Shown here: in pieces, positions 35,614 through 43,320 of the stretch
Position numbering within the stretch: the first letter of the stretch is position 1
Layout: every line of letters starts with the position of its first letter
Assembly: GCA_033763735.1 (NCBI GenBank)
Contig: JANRJY010000060.1
Location: forward strand, 1 to 50,719
Origin: JANRJY01 sp033763735
GTDB taxonomy: Bacteria > Bacteroidota > Bacteroidia > Cytophagales > UBA9547
Length of the DNA stretch: 50,719 nt
Direction of reading: 5' to 3'
Notes under the pieces: generated by a model
Database searches by the model: none
What the model was told of the DNA's origin: nothing
The model's input: the letters and a program-made list of their open reading frames with translations, nothing else
Translations under genes and position numbers: made by a program

Positions 35614-37638
35614 TTACTTTATTTTTTCTAGAACGAGTGCGGTTCTGTTGGTTAGGTACATACTTAATGAATACCGATCTCCATCTTTAACAGCAATGTA
35701 TTCCATATTAGTGTCAATACGTCCATGACCTCCAAACATATTTGCATCACTATTTAATATTATTTTGTAAGCTCCTCCTTGCAAAACATTAAATTTATAG
35801 TCAAAAATGGAATTATTAGGACTAAAGTTGAATATAAAAATCAAGTTTTTGCGTTCACATATTATGACTTTATTATTCCCATCCATATTCAGTTGCTGTG
35901 CTCCCCATGAATGTAAAAGTTGAAATTTGGAAGCCATTGAGAGCATTTCTCTATCCCAATTATTGAGGAATTTGTATTTGAGTTTTTCATCATCCACTAG
36001 TTTCCATTGTCTGCGTGCATATTTGTAACTCCAACCATTGCCTTCTCTAGGGAAATCAACCCATTCCGGATGCCCAAATTCATTTCCTATAAAGTTCATA
36101 TAACCCTCACCACCAAGCACCATTGTTATCAAACGAATCATTTTGTGTAGTGCAATACCGCGTTCAATGACCAAATCCTGATCATCTTCTTGCATATGCC
36201 AGTACATTTCTTTGTCCATTAACCAAAAAGCAATGGTTTTGTCACCTACAAGTGCCTGATCGTGCGACTCAGCGTAGGATATGGTTTTTTCATTATACCT
36301 TCTGTTCATTAAGGTATGGTAAAGTTGCCAAATATCCCATTCTTCATCGCGGGAATGTTTGAGTAACTTAATCCAATAATCGGGAATACCCATACCCAAT
36401 CGGTAATCAAATCCTATTCCGCCTTCTTCGGGTGTACGGCACCCTCCCGGCATTCCACTCATATCTTCAGCAATCGTTATCGCACCTTTTTTAAGGGTAT
36501 GTATAAGGTCGTTGGCGAGAGTTAAGTAAGTAATACAATCCCAATCAACTTCAATTTTGAAGTATTTGTCATAGTGGTCAAATGTTTGAAAATTTCCATG
36601 ATGATAATATAACATTGAGGTAACTCCATCAAACCTAAAGCCATCAAAATGAAACTCCTCCATCCAATATGTCAGATTAGATAGCAAGAACTGCTTTACT
36701 TCCCACTTTCCGTAATCAAATAACTTGCTATCCCATTGTTCATGGTTACCCTTTCCTCCCGCATGAAAGTATTGATGGTCTGAGCCATCAAACATATTCA
36801 AGCCTTCATCGAAGTTTTTAACTGCATGTGAATGAACAATATCCATGATTATAGCTATACCCATTTCATGTGCCTTATTGATCAAATATTTGAGATCTTC
36901 AGGTGTTCCAAATCGTGAGCTTGGTGCAAAGTAGTTGGAGACATGATAACCAAATGAGCCATAATAGGGATGCTCCGCAATGGCCATTAATTGCACTACA
37001 TTATACCCTAAATTTTTAATTCGGGGCAAAGTTAAATCTGCAAACTCTATAAATGTGCCAACACCTTCCTTTTCCTGAGCCATACCGATATGTGCTTCAT
37101 ATATTAAAGGCATTTCACGTTGATTCAATTGAAAATTACCATCCGTCCATTTGAAATCAGTAGAAGGATTCCAATGTTGTGCGGTGAACACTTTAGTTTG
37201 CTCATCTTGCACAGCTCTTTTAAGTAAAGAAGGTAGCCGATCGTGGGCACCATTATCACCTACAACATGTACTTTGTATAGACTTTGGTGCGTGAATTTA
37301 TCTTTGTAATCAGTGTCAGGTAAAAATATTTCCCAAATTCCTTTGTCATTCTTTATCAAAGGATTTGCTTCTCTGTTCCAATTATTAAAATCCCCTATGA
37401 AAAACAATGCATGTGCAGCCGGAGCCCATTCGCGATACCACCATCCTTTGGCTTTAAAGTCGTAATTGATTCCTAAGTATTTATGCACGGAAGCAAATGC
37501 ATGCAAGGAGCCCGAAACCTGTTCTATATTCTTTTTGGCTTGATAAAATCGATTTTGGCGGTCAATGATATCTTGAGTGTAGGGTTCTAACCAAGGGTCG
37601 TCAACGACAAGTGCCGGTTTGCTATTTGCTGTGCTCAT
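35614..37638 (-). CDS. glgB: 1,4-alpha-glucan branching enzyme
   Basis: This 674-residue GH13 enzyme makes alpha-1,6 branches in glycogen. An N-terminal carbohydrate-binding/early-set domain (about 45-150, with WAPAAHALFFIGDFNNW) precedes the (beta/alpha)8 barrel. Barrel motifs are MDIVHSHAVKNFDEG, the nucleophile Asp in HFDGFRFDGVTSMLYYHHG, the acid/base Glu in ITIAEDMSGMPG and SYAESHDQALVGDKT. The short length fits the eukaryote-like GlgB found in Bacteroidota. No other glycogen genes are in the window. hemH follows it directly. Confidence 0.95.
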   Translation of the reverse strand: MSTANSKPALVVDDPWLEPYTQDIIDRQNRFYQAKKNIEQVSGSLHAFASVHKYLGINYDFKAKGWWYREWAPAAHALFFIGDFNNWNREANPLIKNDKGIWEIFLPDTDYKDKFTHQSLYKVHVVGDNGAHDRLPSLLKRAVQDEQTKVFTAQHWNPSTDFKWTDGNFQLNQREMPLIYEAHIGMAQEKEGVGTFIEFADLTLPRIKNLGYNVVQLMAIAEHPYYGSFGYHVSNYFAPSSRFGTPEDLKYLINKAHEMGIAIIMDIVHSHAVKNFDEGLNMFDGSDHQYFHAGGKGNHEQWDSKLFDYGKWEVKQFLLSNLTYWMEEFHFDGFRFDGVTSMLYYHHGNFQTFDHYDKYFKIEVDWDCITYLTLANDLIHTLKKGAITIAEDMSGMPGGCRTPEEGGIGFDYRLGMGIPDYWIKLLKHSRDEEWDIWQLYHTLMNRRYNEKTISYAESHDQALVGDKTIAFWLMDKEMYWHMQEDDQDLVIERGIALHKMIRLITMVLGGEGYMNFIGNEFGHPEWVDFPREGNGWSYKYARRQWKLVDDEKLKYKFLNNWDREMLSMASKFQLLHSWGAQQLNMDGNNKVIICERKNLIFIFNFSPNNSIFDYKFNVLQGGAYKIILNSDANMFGGHGRIDTNMEYIAVKDGDRYSLSMYLTNRTALVLEKIK

Positions 37639-37844
37639 AAAGAATTAAATACTAAATAGGTATACGCAATTGCCTAATTTTCAGACAATAATAGTTTGGT
37701 TTTATATAAGAAAAATGCTTTTGGTACATTTTTTTTATTTATTTTGTGACGATATTACAAAATATTCTACTTTTAAAATAGTTTTTGAAGTATCTTTATT
37801 CGTAGTTTTACAGTATATAACCATTAAAAGGACATTATAGGAAA

Positions 37845-38267
37845 ATGTGGTTTCAAAAGACATTTCGTTTACCTGCTTTTGGCAGAGGATTTCATCTGAT
37901 TACTAAAGAAATAAAATCAGAACTTGATAGTATTGCAAAAGTCAAAGTTGGCATTTGCCATATTTTTATACATCACTCCACAGCCAGTTTAACTATAAAT
38001 GAGCAAACGGACCCCACAGTAAGAGAGGACTTCGAAGCCCATTTTAACAAAATGGTTCCTCAAGATGCTCCATATTTCAAACACACTTCAGATCAGCCAG
38101 ATAATATGCCTGCTCATTTGAAATCGTCCATTATTGGACCTTCCTTAACTATTCCAATCACCAATGGGAAACTTGCTTTAGGTACTTGGCAGGGAATTTA
38201 TTTGTGTGAACATAGGAATGTGCCTCCTTCCAATAGAAAAATCACGATTACCGTTAATGGAGAGTAG
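37845..38267 (+). CDS. YjbQ family protein (UPF0047)
   Basis: This 140-residue protein has the full YjbQ fold: the segment IFIHHSTASLTINEQTDP with the conserved His pair, the VREDFEAHFNKMVP helix, and the GTWQGIYLCEHRN closing motif. Family members have weak thiamine-phosphate synthase activity; the physiological role is not settled. A near-consensus promoter element TATCTTTA lies around 37790. It is divergent from glgB across 206 AT-rich bases and convergent with the DUF4286 gene, 5 bp away. Confidence 0.9.
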   Translation: MWFQKTFRLPAFGRGFHLITKEIKSELDSIAKVKVGICHIFIHHSTASLTINEQTDPTVREDFEAHFNKMVPQDAPYFKHTSDQPDNMPAHLKSSIIGPSLTIPITNGKLALGTWQGIYLCEHRNVPPSNRKITITVNGE

Positions 38268-38272
38268 TAGGA

Positions 38273-38572
38273 CTATACTTCTTTGAGTATGGTTGTAAAA
38301 AAAACTACTTTGTCCGAAAATTCATCGCCTATCATTTTGTTATACATCGAAAAAGTATCGATAGCGGCTCCCATTGGAACAATATTTGAAATTTCAAATT
38401 GCACTGCATAAGTAGTACCGTAACTTTGATTTTCGCTTATCAATTTGAACATTCTGTTTTTGATAAAATCAGGGTGTGAAAGTAGGTTGGGAATGTATGT
38501 ATGTTGTACCCATTCTTTCCACCTACCTTCCAGATTACTTTCAAAGCTAAATGTCTGATTAATAATGTACAT
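38273..38572 (-). CDS. DUF4286 family protein
   Basis: This 99-residue protein has the DUF4286 pattern: MYIINQTFSFESNLEGRWKEWVQ, HTYIPNLLSHPDFIKNRMFKLI and FSDKVVFFTTILKEV. The fold is likely a ferredoxin-like alpha/beta domain; the function is unknown. It starts 14 bp after adk on the same strand, so it is probably cotranscribed with that essential gene. Confidence 0.8.
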   Translation of the reverse strand: MYIINQTFSFESNLEGRWKEWVQHTYIPNLLSHPDFIKNRMFKLISENQSYGTTYAVQFEISNIVPMGAAIDTFSMYNKMIGDEFSDKVVFFTTILKEV

Positions 38573-38586
38573 CCTCTATGAAATGA

Positions 38587-39159
38587 CTATTTGTTTTTGT
38601 CAATTGCCGAAGTAATTGATTTGAAAATGGTTTCGATATCACCAATTCCATTCACTTTGGATAGTTTCCCTTGTTTTTCGTAATAAGGTAATACATGCAC
38701 TGTTTTGTTGAAGTACTCCTCAATTCGTTTAATCACTTTTGACTCATCATCATCGGCCCTTCCCGAAACTTTTTTGCGTTCTTCAATTCTTCTTTTTAGT
38801 TCCGTTTCTGTTACGTCCAATGCTACCACGCTGTTGATTTTGGAACCATTTTCTGCAAGCATTTTATCCAAAGCTTCTGCTTGTGGCACGGTGCGTGGAA
38901 AGCCATCAAAAATAAAACCCTTTACATTACCGGCATTTTTCATGGCATCTTGTAAAATATTAATAGTAATTTCATCCGGAACTAAAATTCCATTGCTGGT
39001 AAATTCAACTACTTTCAAACCCAGAGGCGTTTTGTTGGCTATATTTTCTCTAAAAATATCCCCGGTTGACAAGTGTTTTAATTGATAATGAGCGATAAGT
39101 TTTTCGCTTTGAGTACCCTTACCGGCTCCCGGAGGACCGAAAATTACAATATTTAGCAT
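38587..39159 (-). CDS. adk: Adenylate kinase
   Basis: This 190-residue enzyme converts AMP and ATP to two ADP. The P-loop is GPPGAGKGT (7-15), the NMP-binding segment is HLSTGDIFRENI and the ADK signature is GFIFDGFPRTVPQAEAL (about 81). The LID is short (GRADDDESKVIKRIEEYFNKT), so this is the short, zinc-free form. It forms an operon with the DUF4286 gene. Confidence 0.97.
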   Translation of the reverse strand: MLNIVIFGPPGAGKGTQSEKLIAHYQLKHLSTGDIFRENIANKTPLGLKVVEFTSNGILVPDEITINILQDAMKNAGNVKGFIFDGFPRTVPQAEALDKMLAENGSKINSVVALDVTETELKRRIEERKKVSGRADDDESKVIKRIEEYFNKTVHVLPYYEKQGKLSKVNGIGDIETIFKSITSAIDKNK

Positions 39160-39238
39160 GTTTACAATTTTATAATATGAATGTATATTGAAAAATATGG
39201 ACGAAATTACTCGATTTTGTGATTATGAGCCATTTATT

Positions 39239-39826
39239 TTAAAGTAATTTATAACTCATTCGATGATAAGGTGTTGTGCCCAGGTTTTGGATTGCTTTGC
39301 GGTGTAACTTAGTTGGGTATCCGGCATTGTGCTCCCATCCGTAATGCGGGTATTGCTTTGCCAAATTTTTCATGAGGCTATCTCTATGGCACTTTGCCAA
39401 TACTGATGCTGCAGCAATGGAGTAGAACTTAGTATCTCCTTTTATGATGCATTGGTGCGGAATAAATTGATAAGGCAGGAATTTATTGCCATCTACTAAA
39501 ATTAACTCTGGTTTAATTGGTAATTGATCCAACGCCAAATGCATGGCTTTAATTGAGGCGTTCAAAATGTTAATTTGATCAATTACATTATTGTCCACCT
39601 CAGCAATAGCAAATGAAATGGCCGATTCGATGATATCCAGCTTGATTTCTTCCCGCTCATTTTCCGTAAGTTGCTTTGAATCAGTGAGTTTTGGGTGTGA
39701 AAAATTTTTAGGTAAAATCACAGCTGCAGCTACTACAGGACCTGCCAAGCAACCTCTTCCTACTTCATCAGTACCGGCTTCAATGAGGTTGGGTGTGAAA
39801 GCGCTTGATAATGGATTGGATTTCAT
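39239..39826 (-). CDS. rnhB: Ribonuclease HII
   Basis: This 195-residue enzyme cuts RNA in RNA-DNA hybrids and single ribonucleotides in DNA. Catalytic acids lie in EAGTDEVGRGCLAGPV (D20, E21), in LILVDGNKFLP (Asp near 110) and in the SIAAASVLAKCHRDSLM segment (Asp near 147). The tail WEHNAGYPTKLHRKAI, with GTTPYHRMSY, is standard. It is the last housekeeping gene before the disturbed tRNA-Ser region. Confidence 0.96.
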   Translation of the reverse strand: MKSNPLSSAFTPNLIEAGTDEVGRGCLAGPVVAAAVILPKNFSHPKLTDSKQLTENEREEIKLDIIESAISFAIAEVDNNVIDQINILNASIKAMHLALDQLPIKPELILVDGNKFLPYQFIPHQCIIKGDTKFYSIAAASVLAKCHRDSLMKNLAKQYPHYGWEHNAGYPTKLHRKAIQNLGTTPYHRMSYKLL

Positions 39827-39912
39827 TAGATGTAAGCAATTTTAATATTTTAAAAAAGATAATCTTTCAAAAATCATATCATATTTTGAGTGTCAATATT
39901 AAGGATTTTAGC

Positions 39913-39920
39913 TATATTTG
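39913..39920 (+). promoter_or_regulatory. -7 promoter element (TATATTTG) of the antitoxin-like gene
   Basis: Matches TAnnTTTG, 23 bp before the ATG at 39943. TTTG at 39885-39888 is 24 bp upstream, longer than the usual 19-21 bp. Confidence 0.5.
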
Positions 39921-39942
39921 ATTATCTAAGATTGAAATATCA

Positions 39943-40143
39943 ATGGAAACAATAGTATTGCAAACAAAAAGTAAAAGCCAAAGTAAAGCACTGAGAGCAT
40001 TTGCAAAAGCCCTTGAAATCAAAGCTATAAGTACAACAGAGATACAAGATCGTGCTACTGCCAAGTGGATTCAAGATGGTTTAGCTTCTGGAATAGTGAA
40101 TGAAGAAACTACAAAAAAATTTATTGATTCGTTAGGCAAATGA
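39943..40143 (+). CDS. Small antitoxin-like protein (possible DUF2683 family)
   Basis: This 66-residue protein starts METIVLQTKSKSQSKALRAFAKALEIK and has a helical C-terminal half (WIQDGLASGIVNEETTKKFIDSL). Small Bacteroidota proteins with the start pattern of beta strand, then SQAKALKAFxKALxIK, occur upstream of RelE/ParE-like toxins and some are catalogued as DUF2683; my family assignment is from memory of that pattern. Its stop overlaps the next start by 4 bp (ATGA), the translational coupling usual in toxin-antitoxin pairs. It has its own promoter element. Confidence 0.6.
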   Translation: METIVLQTKSKSQSKALRAFAKALEIKAISTTEIQDRATAKWIQDGLASGIVNEETTKKFIDSLGK

Positions 40144-40400
40144 AAATAACTCAAACAAATTTGTTTGAATCTCAAGCTAAAAATCTAAATACCGAAGAAC
40201 AAAGAGCCCTTAAAAGTGTGCTGAGTTCCATACAAAATTCTGAATAAATATCGGAAATAAAAAGTAGACCACTTATAGGTTTTCCATATCTACATACAAT
40301 TGAATTTGAGAAATATGTTTTAGGTATTCAAGTAAATGATAATGAAATTGTGCTTGCAGGAATTGTTGAAAAAGGGAATGAGCTTTCAATTTTTATTTAG
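40140..40400 (+). pseudogene. Toxin-like partner gene interrupted by an in-frame stop
   Basis: From the ATG at 40140 the frame reads MKITQTNLFESQAKNLNTEE..., reaches TAA at 40245-40247 after 35 codons, and continues in the same frame for 50 more codons (ISEIKSRPLIGFPYLHTIE... to ...KGNELSIFI) before TAG at 40398. The whole 85-residue product fits a small ParE/RelE-type toxin in size: a helical first half, then a beta-rich second half with the segment FEKYVLGIQVNDNEIVLAG. One nucleotide substitution would restore it. A sequencing error is possible. Otherwise the toxin has been inactivated while the antitoxin stays. Confidence 0.6.
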
Positions 40401-40412
40401 ATAATATTAAAA

Positions 40413-40538
40413 AAGCAGAGAGTGGCGGATTCGAAAGTAGAGGCTTTGCTCTCCATCACGAGTTATCCTCGTGACCCCTGATACCCTTTGACATTTATAC
40501 ATTTTTTACCGAAAGGCTTCACGGAACCAAGTAAAATA
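40413..40538 (-). pseudogene. Decayed tRNA-Ser copy with a 38-bp insertion
   Basis: The 23 bp at 40413-40435 are identical to the 3' end of the intact tRNA-Ser (40548-40570). After a 38-bp insertion (40436-40473, ending in the hairpin CACGAG-TTATC-CTCGTG), a second stretch, ACCCCTGATACCCTTTGACA (40474-40493), matches the intact gene at 19 of 20 bases. The remainder (to about 40538) is only loosely similar and could not fold as a tRNA. Confidence 0.6.
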
Positions 40539-40550
40539 CATTTTTTTAAG

Positions 40551-40639
40551 CAGAGAGTGGCGGATTCGAACCCCCGATACCCTTTGACAGGTATACACAC
40601 TTTCCAGGCGTGCTCCTTCAACCACTCGGACAACTCTCT
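40551..40639 (-). tRNA. tRNA-Ser (anticodon GGA)
   Basis: On the minus strand the acceptor stem AGAGAGT pairs with ACTCTCT, with discriminator G as expected for serine. The anticodon loop CTGGAAA gives anticodon GGA. A long variable arm (ATACCTGTCAAAGGGTAT, itself a hairpin) marks it as a class II tRNA. The T-arm carries GGTTCGAATCC. CCA is not encoded. Confidence 0.93.
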
Positions 40640-40656
40640 GTATGATTTATGGGTTG

Positions 40657-40664
40657 CAAAAGTA
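40657..40664 (-). promoter_or_regulatory. -7 promoter element (TACTTTTG) of tRNA-Ser
   Basis: Matches TAnnTTTG, 17 bp upstream of the tRNA-Ser 5' end. A -33 TTG is not evident at the usual spacing. Confidence 0.5.
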
Positions 40665-40693
40665 ATGAAAATTGTGATTTCAGTTGATTTTTT

Positions 40694-41965
40694 TTAACCA
40701 ACAACAACTTCACTCATACTTTCTACATCCAAATAAGTATTTGCAAGTCTTATGAGGTCTTTGGCCGTAACTTTTCTGATATTTTCGATATAATTATCAT
40801 AAAAACTATAGTCCATTCCATGATAATGTATTCCTTTAAACTTATCTGCCAATTGAAAAGGTGTAGTTACAGAACCAAGAAATCCACCTATAATATAATT
40901 TTTTACGGTTTCAAGTTCATCCGCATTAATTTCTTGATTCCTTAAAATATTAATTTCTTTATAAATTTCAGAAGTAGCCAATGATACATTTTCTTTTTTA
41001 ACATCAGCTCCAATTACAAAATAACCTTCGTTTATCAAGGTAACTACTTGTGAATTAATACCATAAGTCAGACCCTTTTCTTCTCTTATGTTTTTCATTA
41101 ATCTCGAACCAAAATACCCGCCAAGTGTTTCATTCAATACCAAAAATCGCATATAATCAGGATGTTTTTTGGTAAATAATTTTTTACCTATTCGAATACT
41201 GCATTGCAAGTTGTCGGCTTTTTCAACCCTGATTTTGGCAGGTGAAGTGGCATAATTGAAAGACTGCTTGGATAAAGAACCAGGTAATTTTATGTCATGA
41301 GCTCCCAAATGCTTATTAATACAAAGTAATTCATCTTCTCCGATAAGGCCAGAAACTATAATTTCATATTTGATATCTTTGATTGTTTGGTTGAAATTAG
41401 CCACAACGTCATTTAACTCGATACTTTCAATCAATTCAGTATCCAAAAAGTATCCATATGGGCTTTCAGCAGAAAACAATTGTTTTCTGAACAATCCAGC
41501 TGCTACATAGGCTGTTTTTTCAAGGCTTACCTTAATTTGCTCAAAATTTATTTTTTTGATATTATCGAAATTTTTTTGAGGGAAAATGGAGTTAGCAATA
41601 ATGTCTTTAACAATTGGCAAAACATTGTTAAGGTATTTGTTTAAAACCGTTAGCGTTAAAGTAAATTTATCATTTCCTGTGTTTACATCCAGATGTGCCC
41701 CAAAAGTTGCTATGATTTCAGCAATTTCTTTGGCGATGTAGTTTTTGGTACCTTCCAAAAGCATTTTTGCCATCATAAAGGAATTACCTTTTTTCAATTC
41801 AAAGTATTGTCCTGCATCAAAAACTAATTCCAAACGAACAATAGGTTGTGTTCCAGAAGAAATGATGTGAATTGGAACCTGGTTAGTCAGTTGTTCGGAA
41901 ATAGCTTTATGAACAACTACTTTATTAACAGCCTTTAATTCAGGCGCTTGTGTTCTATCTAACAT
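40694..41965 (-). CDS. M16-family peptidase homologue lacking the zinc site
   Basis: This 423-residue protein has the M16 (insulinase/pitrilysin) fold, but where active members have HxxEH before the GT motif this one reads FMMAKMLLEGTKNY, so no zinc can bind. The Arg/Tyr pair motif in the second half (SRLMKNIREEKGLTYGINS) is kept. It therefore matches the non-catalytic partner of two-chain M16 enzymes. The catalytic partner, often the adjacent gene, is not in the window. It starts 27 bp after porV on the same strand, which suggests an envelope role tied to the secretion genes. There is no signal peptide in the first 30 residues. Confidence 0.85.
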   Translation of the reverse strand: MLDRTQAPELKAVNKVVVHKAISEQLTNQVPIHIISSGTQPIVRLELVFDAGQYFELKKGNSFMMAKMLLEGTKNYIAKEIAEIIATFGAHLDVNTGNDKFTLTLTVLNKYLNNVLPIVKDIIANSIFPQKNFDNIKKINFEQIKVSLEKTAYVAAGLFRKQLFSAESPYGYFLDTELIESIELNDVVANFNQTIKDIKYEIIVSGLIGEDELLCINKHLGAHDIKLPGSLSKQSFNYATSPAKIRVEKADNLQCSIRIGKKLFTKKHPDYMRFLVLNETLGGYFGSRLMKNIREEKGLTYGINSQVVTLINEGYFVIGADVKKENVSLATSEIYKEINILRNQEINADELETVKNYIIGGFLGSVTTPFQLADKFKGIHYHGMDYSFYDNYIENIRKVTAKDLIRLANTYLDVESMSEVVVG

Positions 41966-41992
41966 GAGTAATTGAGGGTAAACCGCCTAGGG

Positions 41993-43294
41993 CTAATCAA
42001 CAGCCGATTCTTCTTCTTTTTGCTTAGGCTTATCAAATAAGAATGACAAACTGAATCGAAAAGTTTCGCTTAATGGATTATTTCGAATAGTTGATACTAA
42101 GTAAGATGCATCAAGACCTACTACATTATATTTAAAACCTAAACCAAAAGAAATGTATTGTCGGCTACCTTTATTTGGGTCTTCATAAAAGTAACCTGTT
42201 CTGAGTGCCAACATGTTATCATACCAATATTCTGCAGAAAAACTCCACATTATTTCCTGCATTTCTTCCCTAGCGCCAAAAGGAGCATCATTAAATGAGC
42301 CTAACATACCCGGAATAAGTGGTTTGGTTGATGAATATAGTAGGACATTTTTTGCAACTTTTTTACCGCTTGCATCAACAGAATCAGTACCCGGATTTTT
42401 GGTGCTTTGGTAATATTGAAATTTGACCTCTGATGAAGGTACCATGAGTTTTGATGCTTCAATACCTAACCCAATTTTATTGAAATCGTCCAACTCAGCA
42501 GTGAATACGGTTCCTAATCGAATTACGGTTGGAATGAAATCTTGTCTGTCATTATTTGAATAAGTGATTTTACCACCAATGTTAGTTATTGAAGTACCTA
42601 TCGCCAAATGAAAATTTCTATCAGCAAAATACAAAGGTGTGTTATAATAAAACCCAATATCTGCAGCACCCGTTTGTCCGGGACTTACTTGCGATTCTGC
42701 TGAGTTACTTATATTTCCGGATAAATTAGAATAAATATATTTTAAAGAAATTCCCCCACTAAACTTTTTGCTCAACATACGTGAATAAGAGGCAGAAAGT
42801 GCAAATTCATGAGGTCTGAAATCTTGTAATTTATTGCCATTGTTGTCGGTGAATTCAATTGTTCCTAAATCAAAATAAGTAAAATTCATACCTATAGCGT
42901 CTTCTTTCCTGATTTTATAATACCCGGATAAGTAATACAAATACATGTCATTCACCAACTTACGTAACCATGGATTCACAGAAGTCGAAAAACCGTAATC
43001 TTTTTGTACGAAGGCGAGCTTACCGGGATTCCAATATGCCGAATTCTCATCAGGACTTGTAGCTACTCCTTGGTCGCCCATGGCTGCCGCTCTTGAATTG
43101 GGAGTGATGGTTAAAAACGGAACTGCTGTTTGAACGGGTTTAGGACCATTTTGCAAATCGGTAAGTTTACCAGTTATTGCTCCAACATTAGTACTTGAAA
43201 TCGAGTTTTGATTTTGAGCGGTAATTATGAAAGGAATAATAAAAGTAAATGCTAGAATTTTGTCGAGTACTTTAATTTGATTATTTAATATCAT
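41993..43294 (-). CDS. porV: Type IX secretion outer-membrane protein PorV
   Basis: With ATG at 43294 the product is 433 residues; the upstream TTG would add 7 residues before the signal peptide and is not favoured. The signal peptide (about 10-26, ILAFTFIIPFIITAQ) is followed by the PorV N-terminal region TAVPFLTITPNSRAAAMGDQGVATSPDENSAYWNPGKLAF, which I recognise as the PorV/LptO signature. A 14-strand FadL-like barrel and the closing FRFSLSFLF strand follow. PorV shuttles T9SS cargo from the translocon to the PorU attachment complex. It follows porU by 26 bp. Confidence 0.9.
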   Translation of the reverse strand: MILNNQIKVLDKILAFTFIIPFIITAQNQNSISSTNVGAITGKLTDLQNGPKPVQTAVPFLTITPNSRAAAMGDQGVATSPDENSAYWNPGKLAFVQKDYGFSTSVNPWLRKLVNDMYLYYLSGYYKIRKEDAIGMNFTYFDLGTIEFTDNNGNKLQDFRPHEFALSASYSRMLSKKFSGGISLKYIYSNLSGNISNSAESQVSPGQTGAADIGFYYNTPLYFADRNFHLAIGTSITNIGGKITYSNNDRQDFIPTVIRLGTVFTAELDDFNKIGLGIEASKLMVPSSEVKFQYYQSTKNPGTDSVDASGKKVAKNVLLYSSTKPLIPGMLGSFNDAPFGAREEMQEIMWSFSAEYWYDNMLALRTGYFYEDPNKGSRQYISFGLGFKYNVVGLDASYLVSTIRNNPLSETFRFSLSFLFDKPKQKEEESAVD

Positions 43295-43320
43295 TTTTTT
43301 GAGATTGCAAAGCAAATAAA

